Shown here: positions 16,549 through 25,949 of the stretch, piece after piece
How the letters are laid out: each line of letters opens with the position of its first letter
How positions within the stretch are numbered: position 1 is the stretch's first letter
Source: Rhizobium phaseoli
GTDB lineage: Bacteria > Pseudomonadota > Alphaproteobacteria > Rhizobiales > Rhizobiaceae
Direction: 5' to 3'
DNA: 64,000 nucleotides
Assembly: GCF_010668805.1 (NCBI RefSeq)
Contig: NZ_WUFT01000001.1
Coordinates: 186,001 to 250,000, forward strand
Notes under the pieces: generated by a model
What the model saw: only the letters and a program-made list of their open reading frames with translations
What the model was told of the DNA's origin: nothing
Databases searched by the model: none
Program-made: the position numbers and the translations under genes

Positions 16549-17517
16549 TCACACGCCCTCGTAGACCAGTCGGGTGAAGAACGGAGGGTCAATGACGAAA
16601 TTGCCGAATGTCGCATCGAAGGCGGCGGTTGGCTTGGCCGCGACGGTCTCGTCCCGCGTTCGGCCTTCGTGTTTCAGTTCGGCGACGGCGTCCCTGACGG
16701 CGACCAGCATGTCGCGGAACGCCTGCAGTTCGGTTCGGTTGCTGACCGGCTGCCCGTGGCCGGGAATGATGATTGTGTTGTCGGTCGTTGCGCTGAGATT
16801 CGCGTCGGAAGCCGCGATCATGCCGTCAATGCTGCCGCCGGTCGAATAGTCGATGAAGGGGTAGACGCCGTTCCAGAACGTGTCCGCGACGTGGACGATG
16901 TCCGCTTCGCCGAACGTTACGGAAATGTCGCTGTCAGTGTGAGCCGAACCGTAGTGCTTGAGCGCAATCGACGCGCCGTTGAGTTCAATGTCGTGGCTGT
17001 CGGAAAATACTTCCGTCGGAAGCCCATCGGCGCGCAGCGGCAGGAAATTGTAGTCCCACTCGTCGACACGCTGGACCTGCGACAGGTATTTGCGAGTGTT
17101 GTTCTGCGCGATGATCTTGGCGCCGGAAGGACCGAGCCAGGAATTGCCGTCGGCATGGTCGAAATGCCAGTGTGTGTTGATCAAGTGTGTCACAGGGTCG
17201 GCCGAGATTTCCCCAAGTCTCTTTGTCATCTGAGGCTGCGAGACGCTTATCCCCGCGTCCACAAGCAATTTGCCTTCCGGTCCGCTGAGCACGGCGACGT
17301 TGCCGCCGGAACCCTCCAAGACGCTGATGTTGTTGCGCAGCCTGTGAACTGTGATTGGCGATGCCGCCGCGCTGTCCTTTATCAGGCTGACGAGGCCCCT
17401 GGCCTCCGCGTAGGCCTTGCGGGGGCTGAGCCATCCCCCTGCCGCGACGGCCGAGGCGCTTACGCAGCAGAAGCAGAAGTCACGGCGCGTAAGGGGATGC
17501 TGTCGGGGTGCGGGCAT
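16549..17517 (-). CDS. exported metallo-beta-lactamase-fold hydrolase
   Basis: MBL-fold hydrolase of 322 residues with a twin-arginine type leader (PLTRRDFCFCCVSASAVAAGG), so folded export to the periplasm is likely. The zinc motif HxHxDH is intact in NTHWHFDHADG, followed by KHYGSAHTDSDI, ADTFWNGVYPFID and the last histidine in IIPGHGQPV. The fold covers lactamases, glyoxalase II and lactonases; the closest I can say is an SoxH/quinoprotein-relay-like group. Its set of neighbouring hydrolases suggests breakdown of an ester or lactone. Confidence 0.9.
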   Translation of the reverse strand: MPAPRQHPLTRRDFCFCCVSASAVAAGGWLSPRKAYAEARGLVSLIKDSAAASPITVHRLRNNISVLEGSGGNVAVLSGPEGKLLVDAGISVSQPQMTKRLGEISADPVTHLINTHWHFDHADGNSWLGPSGAKIIAQNNTRKYLSQVQRVDEWDYNFLPLRADGLPTEVFSDSHDIELNGASIALKHYGSAHTDSDISVTFGEADIVHVADTFWNGVYPFIDYSTGGSIDGMIAASDANLSATTDNTIIIPGHGQPVSNRTELQAFRDMLVAVRDAVAELKHEGRTRDETVAAKPTAAFDATFGNFVIDPPFFTRLVYEGV

Positions 17518-17599
17518 CGTCGTGGTCCTCGAATATGGTTGAAAGTCGCGTATTTGCTCGTGCCGGTTCCCGCCCGACACCGATGTAGGGCGACCTGGC

Positions 17600-18583
17600 T
17601 CAGTTCCTGGCCACCTTGCGATCGAGAAAATTCCTGATCAGCGGCGCAATTTCGTCGAGCTTGTCCTCGAGCGCGAAATGTCCGGCGTCGATCAGGTGGT
17701 ACTCCGCGTCCGGCAAATCCTTGAGATAGGGCAGCGCTCCGCTAACGGGAAAAATCTTATCGTTCCGGCCCCAGACGATGATCGTCGGCGGTTTCTGAGT
17801 GCGAAAGAAGTCCTGGAATTTCGGATAAAGCGGAACGTTGCTGCCGTAGTCCTTGAACAGGTCAAGCTGGATGTCGAGGTTGCCCGGCCGATCGAGAAGC
17901 GCCTGGTCGTGGATCCAATTGTCAGGATCGATACGCGAGAGATCGCTCATGCCGTCGGTGTATTGGAACTTCGTCGTCTCGAGTGTCATCAGACTTTCCA
18001 GGGCCTTTCGATGCTCGGGCGTATCGCTGTTCCAATAGGCCTTGATCGGATCCCAGAAGAGACCGAGCCCTTCATCATAGGCGTTGCCGTTCTGGATGAT
18101 CAGGGCGCTGACCCGCTCTGGGTGCTTAAGTGCCAGCCGGTAGCCGACGGGAGCACCATAATCCATGACGTACATGGCGTAGCTCTTCATTCCGATCTGG
18201 CCGAGCAGGTCGTCGACCAGGTCGGCGTAGTGGCCGAAAGTGTAGGCAAACTCTTTGTGATCGGGCGCGGCACTTTGGCCAAACCCCGGATAGTCGGGCG
18301 CGATAACGTGGTATCGATCCGCCAGCAGCGGGATCAGGTTCCGGAACATATGAGACGATGTCGGAAAGCCGTGCAGCAAAAGCACTACGGGCGTATCCGC
18401 AGGCCCGGCTTCGCGATAGAAGATATCGACGCCATCGATCTTTTTTGTGCGGTAGTGGACAGTCGGCGGGACCGTCTGTTCGGCGGCGTGCGCTTCCAAG
18501 AGTTTGCTGGGGAAAAGCGCCGTCGATGCAAGCAGCACGGATGCAACCGCCAACGCAGCAGCACTCAACTTGAAATTAGACAT
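17600..18583 (-). CDS. exported alpha/beta hydrolase (epoxide hydrolase/haloalkane dehalogenase type)
   Basis: Alpha/beta hydrolase of 327 residues with a signal peptide ([20 protein letters not shown], cleaved near AHAAE). The oxyanion loop is [13 protein letters not shown]. At the nucleophile elbow stands aspartate ([10 protein letters not shown]) rather than serine, which points to an epoxide hydrolase or dehalogenase mechanism with a covalent ester. The acid is probably in [10 protein letters not shown] and the histidine in DAGHFALED. Third position in the minus-strand hydrolase set; 80 bases separate it from the next gene upstream. Confidence 0.9.
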   Translation of the reverse strand: MSNFKLSAAALAVASVLLASTALFPSKLLEAHAAEQTVPPTVHYRTKKIDGVDIFYREAGPADTPVVLLLHGFPTSSHMFRNLIPLLADRYHVIAPDYPGFGQSAAPDHKEFAYTFGHYADLVDDLLGQIGMKSYAMYVMDYGAPVGYRLALKHPERVSALIIQNGNAYDEGLGLFWDPIKAYWNSDTPEHRKALESLMTLETTKFQYTDGMSDLSRIDPDNWIHDQALLDRPGNLDIQLDLFKDYGSNVPLYPKFQDFFRTQKPPTIIVWGRNDKIFPVSGALPYLKDLPDAEYHLIDAGHFALEDKLDEIAPLIRNFLDRKVARN

Positions 18584-18662
18584 TTCGACTCCTTTACCAG
18601 CCGTGGCCGGGACTAGAGAAAAGGGGGCCGCGTAGCGCGGCTTCGGCCAATGCCGGACGGAT

Positions 18663-19649
18663 TCAATCCGAAGCGCAAATGAATGAAAGAAGCGCGGTGT
18701 TGATGTCGTCCTTGCGGGTGGTGCACAGGCCGTGCGGCGCTCCCTTGATGATTTTAAGCTCCGAATCCTTGATCAGCTTGGCAGTCAGCAAGGCTGAGTC
18801 CGCGATGGGCACGAGTTGATCGTCCTCGCCGTGAAGGATGAGTGTCGGAACGTCGATCTTCTTGAGATCGCCGGTGAAGTCAGTTTCGGACTGCGCCTTG
18901 ATGCCGAGATAGGACGCTGGCATGCCGGCCATCATGCATTGCAGCACGAACTGGTCGCGGACGCCCTGCGAGATCTTCGCACCTGGCCTGTTGTAGCCGT
19001 AAAATGGGAGTGACAAGTCGTTCCAGAAGGCCGATCGATCTGTATGAATTTGGTCTCGAAGCTGATTGAACGCTTCGATCGGAGCGCCCAGCGGATTTGC
19101 CTCGGTCTGCAGCCTTAGTGGCGGTATCGCGCTGATCAGCACAAGCTTCGCAACACGCTTGGTCCCGTGCCGGCCGACATAGCGCGCAACTTCGCCACCG
19201 CCGGTGGAATGGCCGATATGGACGGCGTGTCTGAGGTCGAGCGCACCGACGAGTTCAGCGAGGTCGTCGGCATATGTGTCGATGTCGTTGCCGTTCCAAG
19301 GCTGGCTGGAGCGCCCATGGCCGCGCCGGTCCGCTGCGATGGCGCGGTAGCCGTTCGAGGCAAGGAAGAACATTTGGTCTTCAAAGGCGTCCGAAGACAG
19401 CGGCCAGCCATGGCTGAAGACGATCGGCTGCCCCGAGCCCCAGTCCTTATAATAGATTTGCGTTCCGTCGCTGGTAGTCAGGATGCTTCCTGACAGTTTT
19501 CCCTTCTTACGCACTGTTGCGGCGGCGGCGCGGTTTGCACCTGGCAATCCAGGCAGACCGAGAGCCGCGGCGGCAAGCATACCTGTCGTCCCCATCAGAA
19601 CGGTACGGCGCGATGCCGCGCGAAGGCGCGCGTGCAAATTCTCGCTCAT
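18663..19649 (-). CDS. Tat-exported alpha/beta hydrolase (arylesterase/perhydrolase type)
   Basis: Alpha/beta hydrolase of 328 residues of the cofactor-free chloroperoxidase/arylesterase group. The twin-arginine leader [19 protein letters not shown] precedes a catalytic domain with [15 protein letters not shown], nucleophile elbow GHSTGGGE (Ser), [13 protein letters not shown] (Asp) and GAPHGLCTT (His). It is a close paralogue of the next gene upstream (roughly 70 percent identical by eye) but carries an export leader that the other lacks. Probably hydrolyses an ester outside the inner membrane; substrate unknown. Confidence 0.92.
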   Translation of the reverse strand: MSENLHARLRAASRRTVLMGTTGMLAAAALGLPGLPGANRAAAATVRKKGKLSGSILTTSDGTQIYYKDWGSGQPIVFSHGWPLSSDAFEDQMFFLASNGYRAIAADRRGHGRSSQPWNGNDIDTYADDLAELVGALDLRHAVHIGHSTGGGEVARYVGRHGTKRVAKLVLISAIPPLRLQTEANPLGAPIEAFNQLRDQIHTDRSAFWNDLSLPFYGYNRPGAKISQGVRDQFVLQCMMAGMPASYLGIKAQSETDFTGDLKKIDVPTLILHGEDDQLVPIADSALLTAKLIKDSELKIIKGAPHGLCTTRKDDINTALLSFICASD

Positions 19650-19717
19650 ATCTTATCCTTTCGATTGACCCGGATTGTTCAGGTTTCGGTCAGAGCCTCA
19701 GGGCACTTCCGCGGTGC

Positions 19718-20533
19718 TTAAGAGGTGATGAAAGACAGCAACTCTTCGTTCACCCGATCCTTGAGCGTCGTGCACATGCCGTGCGGGGCGTCCTTGTAGA
19801 CGACGAGTTTCGCGTTCTTGACGATCTTGGACGACAGCAGAGCAGAATCGGCGATCGGCACGATCTGGTCATCGTCGCCGTGCAGCACCAAGGTCGGCAC
19901 ATCTATCCGTTTTAGGTCTTCTGTCAGATCGGTTTCGGAAAACGCCTTGATGCAAAAATAGGAGGCCGGGAAGCCTGCCATGATGCTCTGCAGCCAGAAC
20001 GACTGGCGCACTCCTTCCGAAATTTTTGCACCGGGCCTGTTGTAGCCATAGAAGGGGAGGCTGAGGTCTTTCCAAAACTGGGATCGATCCGCGACAACGG
20101 CTGCGCGGAGCTGATCGAACGCCTCCATCGGCGTGCCGCCTGGGTTCTTTTCCGACTTGATCATGACAGGCGGGATCGCGCCAATCAGTACGGCCTTGGC
20201 GACGCGCTTGGTGCCGTGACGTCCAATGTAGCGGGTGACTTCGCCACCGCCTGTCGAGTGCCCTACATGGATTGCGTCTTTTAGATCGAGCGCTGCTGTC
20301 AGTTCGGCGAGGTCGTCCGCGTAGGTGTCGAGGTCATTGCCCTGCCATGGTTGGCTTGATCGGCCATGGCCGCGGCGATCGTGCGCGATGCAGCGGTAGC
20401 CGCGGGAGGCCAGAAAAAACATCTGATCTTCGAAGGCGTCGGCCGTGAGTGGCCAGCCATGGCTGAACACGATCGGCTGGCCGGATCCCCAATCCTTGTA
20501 GTATATCGTGGTGCCGTCTTTGGTGGTGAACAT
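19718..20533 (-). CDS. cytoplasmic alpha/beta hydrolase (arylesterase/perhydrolase type)
   Basis: Alpha/beta hydrolase of 271 residues, paralogue of the gene at 18663. Same triad: GHSTGGGE (Ser), [13 protein letters not shown] (Asp), DAPHGMCTT (His), and the same [10 protein letters not shown] segment. There is no leader peptide. I took ATG 20533, giving the family's usual [16 protein letters not shown] start; ATG 20575 in the same frame would add 14 residues. First gene of the five-gene minus-strand set, divergent from a LysR gene. Confidence 0.91.
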   Translation of the reverse strand: MFTTKDGTTIYYKDWGSGQPIVFSHGWPLTADAFEDQMFFLASRGYRCIAHDRRGHGRSSQPWQGNDLDTYADDLAELTAALDLKDAIHVGHSTGGGEVTRYIGRHGTKRVAKAVLIGAIPPVMIKSEKNPGGTPMEAFDQLRAAVVADRSQFWKDLSLPFYGYNRPGAKISEGVRQSFWLQSIMAGFPASYFCIKAFSETDLTEDLKRIDVPTLVLHGDDDQIVPIADSALLSSKIVKNAKLVVYKDAPHGMCTTLKDRVNEELLSFITS

Positions 20534-20822
20534 GCTTGCCCCATTTCTCGCTCGTACGAAGTTAAGTGCTGGCATCTCAGGGCCACCACCCTACGAGTGA
20601 CCATAATCGTGCTGTCTGCTTCTAGGATCGCTAACCGCGTTGGTCAGAACTGAGCGATATCTCACTCACCTTTGACGCCATCAATTCATCTTGTCCGAGA
20701 GGCTAATCGCAGTTCGACGGCGTAGTTATCTGTAGGTATACATACCGGATTGCGCATAAGGCGAGCACTCCGCATTATCGAAAAGGACCTTTGCGAAGTT
20801 TGGAAAGACGGGGTCGGTGCCT
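20534..20822. other. divergent promoter region between hydrolase set and LysR gene
   Basis: 289 bases without a gene and visibly poorer in GC than the flanking genes. It holds a short palindrome GGTAT-AC-ATACC (20735-20746) about 80 bases before the LysR start, a plausible but unproven LysR site. I see no hairpin with a T-tract and no RNA gene. Confidence 0.5.
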
Positions 20823-21716
20823 ATGGATCGTCTGGAAGCAATGTCTGTAATCGTGGCGGTCGCCGAAGCAGGTAGTCTGTCAGCGGCTGCCCGCAAGTTG
20901 GGGAGGCCGATTGCTACGGTCAGCCGCAAGCTCTCCGAGCTTGAGGCGCGATTGAATGCCCAGCTCTTTCAGAGATCTTCACGGCACATGACGCTGACGG
21001 ATGCTGGGCGCTCTTATATCGAGTCATGCAGACTCATCATCGAACAGGTGGAAGACGCTGAACGGCAGGTGTCCGGAGAATACAGAACGCCAAGCGGTGA
21101 TCTGACAGTTACGGCGCCATGGGGCCTGGGCCACATGCATTTGTTGCCGATCTCATGCGAGTTTCTAAACGAGTATCCGGAAATCTCTTTACGCCTTCTC
21201 CTCACCGACCGGGTTCTCAACCCGCAGGAAGAAAAAATCGATGTTGCTATTCGAATCGGCCACCTTCCCGACAGCAGTTTGATAGCGACAAGAATCGGCT
21301 CTGTCAGGTTCGTGGCTTGCGCCAGTCCGGACTATTTGGAGGCTCATGGAGTGGCGACTGAACCCGGTGACCTTAGCGAGCACAACTGCATTCTCATCAA
21401 GGATGGTGGGGGTGCGAGGCCGTGGAAATTTTCCAAAGCAGGAAACGACGTTCCTGCGTCCATTAGTTCAAGGCTGACCGTTAGCACATCCGAAGCGGCG
21501 GTGGAGGCAGCGATCGCGGGCGCGGGGATAGCGCGGGTGATGCACTATAAAATGGAGGCAGCGCGACTTGCGGGGAAGCTGATTGTGATTTTGAAGGATT
21601 TTGAACTGGAGGCGCTGCCAGTGCACATCGTCCATGCCGAGTGGAGGCCAGTCCCCCTCAAGCTTCGGGCTTATCTTGATTGGGTGACACCACGTCTGAA
21701 GGTTAGGTTGCCCTAG
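20823..21716 (+). CDS. LysR family transcriptional regulator
   Basis: LysR-type regulator of 297 residues. N-terminal winged helix: MDRLEAMSVIVAVAEAGSLS, GRPIATVSRKLSELEARLN, RSSRHMTLTDAG. The effector domain has VTAPWGLGHMHLLPI and DVAIRIGHLPDSSL. The ATG at 20823 is chosen; a GTG at 20817 would add two residues. It is divergent from the hydrolase operon and is its most likely regulator. It converges on guaA. Confidence 0.94.
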   Translation: MDRLEAMSVIVAVAEAGSLSAAARKLGRPIATVSRKLSELEARLNAQLFQRSSRHMTLTDAGRSYIESCRLIIEQVEDAERQVSGEYRTPSGDLTVTAPWGLGHMHLLPISCEFLNEYPEISLRLLLTDRVLNPQEEKIDVAIRIGHLPDSSLIATRIGSVRFVACASPDYLEAHGVATEPGDLSEHNCILIKDGGGARPWKFSKAGNDVPASISSRLTVSTSEAAVEAAIAGAGIARVMHYKMEAARLAGKLIVILKDFELEALPVHIVHAEWRPVPLKLRAYLDWVTPRLKVRLP

Positions 21717-21822
21717 TTTCTCAATCACCGTGGCGCCACCAGACTGTTGGAATAGCTGCGCCTGTCAACTGTCACCGCATTCCCGGCCTCGCCAAAACTA
21801 CGCTATTGCCGCCGTTTGCCTT

Positions 21823-23385
21823 TCACTCCCACTCGATCGTGCCGGGCGGCTTCGAGGTGACGTCATAGACCACGCGGTTGATGCCGCGCACCTCGTTGAT
21901 GATGCGGGTGGCGGCGCGGCCGAGGAATTCCATGTCGTAGTGGTAGAAATCCGCGGTCATGCCGTCGACCGAGGTGACGGCGCGCAGTGCGCAGACGAAT
22001 TCATAGGTGCGCCCGTCGCCCATGACGCCGACGGTCTGGACGGGCAGCAGCACGGCAAAAGCCTGCCAGATGGCGTCGTAGAGGCCGGCCTTGCGGATTT
22101 CGTCGAGATAGATTGCATCGGCTTCGCGCAGGATCTCCAGCTTCTCGCGGGTGATGCCGCCGGGGCAGCGGATCGCAAGGCCGGGGCCGGGGAAGGGGTG
22201 GCGGCCGATAAAGCTGTCGGGCAGGCCGAGTTCACGGCCGAGTGCCCGCACCTCGTCCTTGAACAGTTCGCGCAGCGGCTCGACGAGCTGCATCTTCATG
22301 CGATCCGGCAGGCCGCCGACATTGTGGTGCGACTTGATCGTCACCGACGGGCCGCCGGTGAAGGAAACGCTTTCGATCACGTCGGGATAGAGCGTGCCCT
22401 GGCCGAGGAAATCGGCGCCGCCGAGTTTCTTTGCCTCTTCCTCGAAGGTTTCGATGAACAGCCGGCCGATGATCTTGCGCTTGGTTTCCGGGTCGCTGAC
22501 GCCTTCGAGTTCGCCGATGAAACGGTCGGAAGCGTCGACATGCAGCAGATGCAGATTGTAGTGCTCGCGGAACATGGCGACGACGCCGGCCGCCTCGTCC
22601 TTGCGCATCAGGCCGTGGTCGACGAGGATGCAGGTCAGCTGGTCGCCGACTGCCTCGTGGATTAGCAGCGCCGCGACCGAGCTGTCGACGCCGCCCGAAA
22701 GCGCGCAGATGACGCGCTTGTCGCCCACCTGCCTGCGGATCTCATCGACCGCCTTCTGGCGATAGGCCGACATCGACCAGTCGCCCTTGAGGCCGGCGAT
22801 GTTGTGGATGAAGTTGCCGATCAGCTTGGCGCCGTCGGGCGTGTGCACGACCTCGGGATGGAACTGCACGCCGTAATATTTGCGCTTCTCGTCGGCGATA
22901 AAGGCGTAGGGCGCGTTGGAGGAGGTGGCGACCACCTCAAAACCCTCAGGCAGCGCGGTGACGCGGTCGCCATGGCTCATCCATACCTGGTGGCGCGAGC
23001 CGGAGGACCAGAGGCCCTCGAAAAGCTGGCAGTCCCTGTCGACCTCCAGGAAGGCGCGGCCGAATTCGCGGTGATGGCCGCTCTCGACCTTGCCGCCGAG
23101 CTGCATGCACATCGTCTGCTGGCCATAGCAGATGCCGAACACAGGCAGGCCGCTGTCGAAGATGATCTGAGGCGCTCGCGGCGATCCCTCGTCGACCGTC
23201 GAAGCCGGGCTGCCGGACAGGATCACCGCTTTGGGCTGGAGGCGCTTGAAGCCCTCTTCGGCCGATTGAAAGGGAACGATCTCGCAATAGACGCCGGCCT
23301 CGCGCACGCGCCGTGCGATGAGCTGGGTCACCTGGCTGCCGAAATCGACGATGAGAACGGAGTCGGGATGTGCTGTCTGGGTCAT
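21823..23385 (-). CDS. guaA: GMP synthase (glutamine-hydrolysing)
   Basis: Converts XMP to GMP with glutamine and ATP in purine synthesis. Length 520 residues, standard for GuaA. The N-terminal class I glutamine amidotransferase domain has Cys86 (GICYGQQ) and His176/Glu178 (GVQFHPEV). The ATP pyrophosphatase domain begins at the PP-loop LSGGVDSSV (about 230-237), followed by [10 protein letters not shown] and [12 protein letters not shown], and ends with the dimerisation domain ([17 protein letters not shown]). It stands alone between accessory genes and mtnN. Confidence 0.98.
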   Translation of the reverse strand: MTQTAHPDSVLIVDFGSQVTQLIARRVREAGVYCEIVPFQSAEEGFKRLQPKAVILSGSPASTVDEGSPRAPQIIFDSGLPVFGICYGQQTMCMQLGGKVESGHHREFGRAFLEVDRDCQLFEGLWSSGSRHQVWMSHGDRVTALPEGFEVVATSSNAPYAFIADEKRKYYGVQFHPEVVHTPDGAKLIGNFIHNIAGLKGDWSMSAYRQKAVDEIRRQVGDKRVICALSGGVDSSVAALLIHEAVGDQLTCILVDHGLMRKDEAAGVVAMFREHYNLHLLHVDASDRFIGELEGVSDPETKRKIIGRLFIETFEEEAKKLGGADFLGQGTLYPDVIESVSFTGGPSVTIKSHHNVGGLPDRMKMQLVEPLRELFKDEVRALGRELGLPDSFIGRHPFPGPGLAIRCPGGITREKLEILREADAIYLDEIRKAGLYDAIWQAFAVLLPVQTVGVMGDGRTYEFVCALRAVTSVDGMTADFYHYDMEFLGRAATRIINEVRGINRVVYDVTSKPPGTIEWE

Positions 23386-23498
23386 GGCGAGGCTTTAAAG
23401 AAAAGCGCTTCGCCTTGCAATCCGGGAAATCGGCGGCATTCGGTTTTTATTGTTCCGATTGTCCCCGCATCCGATAAGACGCGCGGCGCTTTTACAGG

Positions 23499-24137
23499 TC
23501 AGAACCAGAAAACCCCATCCTCCAGCGCCGTGAACAGGCTGTCGACGCCGTAGGAGAGCTTGCGGTCGACGATGTGCAGATATTCGGTCCAGCCCGAAAT
23601 GTGCTGCAGTTCGACCACGCCGTCGGAAATGCCGCGCAGGCCGATCAGCGGCAGCTTGTAGCCCTGGCAGGCGCGCAGCACCGCAAAGGTCTCCATGTCG
23701 ACCATGTCGGCGTCGATATCATTATAGGCCGCGCCCGAGATGACGTTACCGCCGGTGGAAAGGCTTGCTTCGGGAATGCCCGGAATGCGCAGCGGCAGTT
23801 CGAGCACAGCCGGCAGGTCAAGAAACGGCGTCCTGCCTTTTTCGAAGCCGAGCGGCGAGGCGTCCATGTCGCGGTAGGAAACCGAGGTGACCTGATAGAT
23901 TTCCGTCTGCTCCAGTTTGGCGGAGCCGGCCGAGCCGAGGGAAACCACAAGATCGGGCAGGTCGTCGGCCGCATCCAGCCGCGCCAGCGTCTTGGTCAGC
24001 GCGACCGCCGCCTCGACAGGCCCGACGCCGGTCATCAGAGGTTCGATGCGCGACCGCAGGAAGGGGCCGTATTCGGCCTCCGCGGCCATGACGAACAGCA
24101 TGGACTTTCCCGCGACCGACTTCAGCTCGAACTTCAT
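23499..24137 (-). CDS. mtnN: 5'-methylthioadenosine/S-adenosylhomocysteine nucleosidase
   Basis: Nucleosidase of 212 residues that cleaves 5'-methylthioadenosine and S-adenosylhomocysteine to adenine plus thioribose product. Features: FVMAAEAEYGP, MTGVGPVEAAVAL, SLGSAGS, the nucleoside-binding DMVDMETFA (Glu149) and GLRGISDG with the catalytic aspartate (Asp172). Its start codon overlaps the stop of the thioesterase gene upstream (ATGA), so the two form an operon. Confidence 0.92.
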   Translation of the reverse strand: MKFELKSVAGKSMLFVMAAEAEYGPFLRSRIEPLMTGVGPVEAAVALTKTLARLDAADDLPDLVVSLGSAGSAKLEQTEIYQVTSVSYRDMDASPLGFEKGRTPFLDLPAVLELPLRIPGIPEASLSTGGNVISGAAYNDIDADMVDMETFAVLRACQGYKLPLIGLRGISDGVVELQHISGWTEYLHIVDRKLSYGVDSLFTALEDGVFWF

Positions 24138-24583
24138 CCCGTAATTCCTTCTCTACCGCGGATCACCATCATCGTTCCGGTCATCGAGGCGATGAGCTTT
24201 GCCGGCCCGTCGCTGATCGCATAGCCTCGCCCGTCGGCGACGATGATGGTAGAGCCGGGTTTGGTGATTTCCCCGCGAAACAGGAAACGATCGCCACGCC
24301 CCGGCGACATCAGATTGACCTTGAACTCGATCGTCAGGATCGAAGCTTCGGGGTCGATGACGCTATAGGCGGCAAAGCCGCAAGCCGAATCGAGCGCTGC
24401 GGAAATAATGCCTGCGTGCAGGATGCCGTGCTGCTGTGTCAGTTTGACGTCGAAGGGAAGCTCGATTTCGACGACGCCATGCTCGACGCGCGTCAGCTCT
24501 GCGCCGATCGTCTCCATCGCCGCCTGCCGCGCAAAATTGCGGCGGATTCGCGCGCGGAAATCGCCCCTGTCAGTCTCGCTCAT
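24134..24583 (-). CDS. PaaI family hotdog-fold thioesterase
   Basis: Hotdog-fold acyl-CoA thioesterase of 149 residues. The core helix region QQHGILHAGIISAALDSACG and strand ILTIEFKVNLMSPGRG are typical of PaaI-type enzymes, which release CoA from aromatic or fatty acyl thioesters. The start at 24583 (MSETDRGDFRARIRRNF) fits family length; an open frame continues further up but has no family sequence. Overlaps mtnN by four bases. Confidence 0.9.
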   Translation of the reverse strand: MSETDRGDFRARIRRNFARQAAMETIGAELTRVEHGVVEIELPFDVKLTQQHGILHAGIISAALDSACGFAAYSVIDPEASILTIEFKVNLMSPGRGDRFLFRGEITKPGSTIIVADGRGYAISDGPAKLIASMTGTMMVIRGREGITG

Positions 24584-24815
24584 GTCTGCCCCTCTTGCAG
24601 CCGGGAAAGTGGCATGGCGGGCCGGATTCGACAAGCTGCACATTGCTGAAATTAGTCTCGGCGCCGATGGAAAGCTGCGTCCGTGTCGCCGGGGCAACCT
24701 TTCGCCTTTTCGTCGCCATCCAAGCGGTGATGCAAGCCGGTGCGAAGACGATTGCAGCTTCGCGCCCAGCGCGTATTCTCCATCACAATGTCTCGAAATG
24801 AGGGAGCGCCGACGC

Positions 24816-25892
24816 ATGACGACGATATCGCAATCGGTCCGGAATTTCGAGACCTGGCTGGCCGGCGAACTCGGGTCCGATCTCGTCGCGGACGATCTCC
24901 GGGAGAAGCACGAGAAGATGCGAAGCGGCGGCTTCGTCTTCCTGCGCGCCACCTATTGGCGCTGGTGCGAGACCATCCTCGATATCTGCCCGGAACTCGG
25001 CCGCGCGCCCGAGGTGCTGGCGATCGGCGATACCCATCTGGAGAATTTCGGCACCTGGCGTGATGGCGAGGGCCGGCTCGTCTGGGGCGTCAATGATTTC
25101 GACGATGCGGCGGTGATGCCCTATGCGCTGGATCTCGTTCGGCTTGCGGCCAGCGCCGTGCTGGCGCGTGGCGATGATGGCCCCTCGGTTCGGATGATCG
25201 GCGAATTGATCCTTGGCGGCTATCGCAGGGGCCTTGAAAATCCGCTGCCCGTCATCCTTGAGCGCGATCACAAATGGCTGCGCAAGGCGCTGATGCTGCC
25301 AAATTCCGAACGTCGGCAATTCTGGGAGAAGTATGAAATGCTGCTTCCCGGCAGCGAGCCTGCGCCCTCCGCCTATGTCAAGGCGCTCGCAGATGCACTG
25401 CCACCCGGCTCAGGCCCCTTCGTGGCGAAGCCGCGCAGCGGCGGCACCGGCAGCCTCGGCCGGCCGCGTTTCGTCGCCTATGCCGAATGGCAGGGCGGGC
25501 CGGTGCTGCGTGAGGCCAAGGCGCTGCTGCCGTCTGCCTGGTCGCTTCGCCACAGACCCCAGGACGTGGCGATCCATGCGGTCGAGATCGCCGACGGGCG
25601 GATGCGCTGCGTCGATCCACACTACCGGGTTTCCGGCCGCATCCTCGTGCGCCGGATCTCGCCGAACAGCTGCAAGATCGAAATCGACCGGCACCCCGAA
25701 ATCCTGCTTTCGCCGACGATGCTCGAGCTGATGGGCTTCGAGATCGCCAATTGCCATTCCAACGATGCGGCAGCGGTCGCCGTGATCCTCCGCGATATCA
25801 AGGCACGGGGAAACGAATGGCTGCATGAGGCGGCAAGGGCCGCGGCATCGAGCATCAGCGCCGAGCAGAAGGCCTACGTGCGCGATGGTTGA
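24816..25892 (+). CDS. DUF2252 family protein with kinase-like motifs
   Basis: DUF2252 protein of 358 residues, function unknown. Two motifs recall the aminoglycoside phosphotransferase/HipA kinase fold: GDTHLENF (Asp72, His74, Asn77), like the catalytic loop, and VNDFDDA (Asp94, Asp96), like the metal-binding loop. Further on are AKPRSGGTGSLGRPR and VDPHYRVSGRILVRRIS. So an ATP-dependent phosphotransferase is a reasonable guess, with unknown substrate. ATG 24816 follows GAGGGAG. Divergent from the thioesterase gene. Confidence 0.87.
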   Translation: MTTISQSVRNFETWLAGELGSDLVADDLREKHEKMRSGGFVFLRATYWRWCETILDICPELGRAPEVLAIGDTHLENFGTWRDGEGRLVWGVNDFDDAAVMPYALDLVRLAASAVLARGDDGPSVRMIGELILGGYRRGLENPLPVILERDHKWLRKALMLPNSERRQFWEKYEMLLPGSEPAPSAYVKALADALPPGSGPFVAKPRSGGTGSLGRPRFVAYAEWQGGPVLREAKALLPSAWSLRHRPQDVAIHAVEIADGRMRCVDPHYRVSGRILVRRISPNSCKIEIDRHPEILLSPTMLELMGFEIANCHSNDAAAVAVILRDIKARGNEWLHEAARAAASSISAEQKAYVRDG

Positions 25893-25949
25893 TGCATGTC
25901 GCCCTGATGTGCGCGGTTTTCGCGCAAGATCACGCTCTACGTCGCTGGT

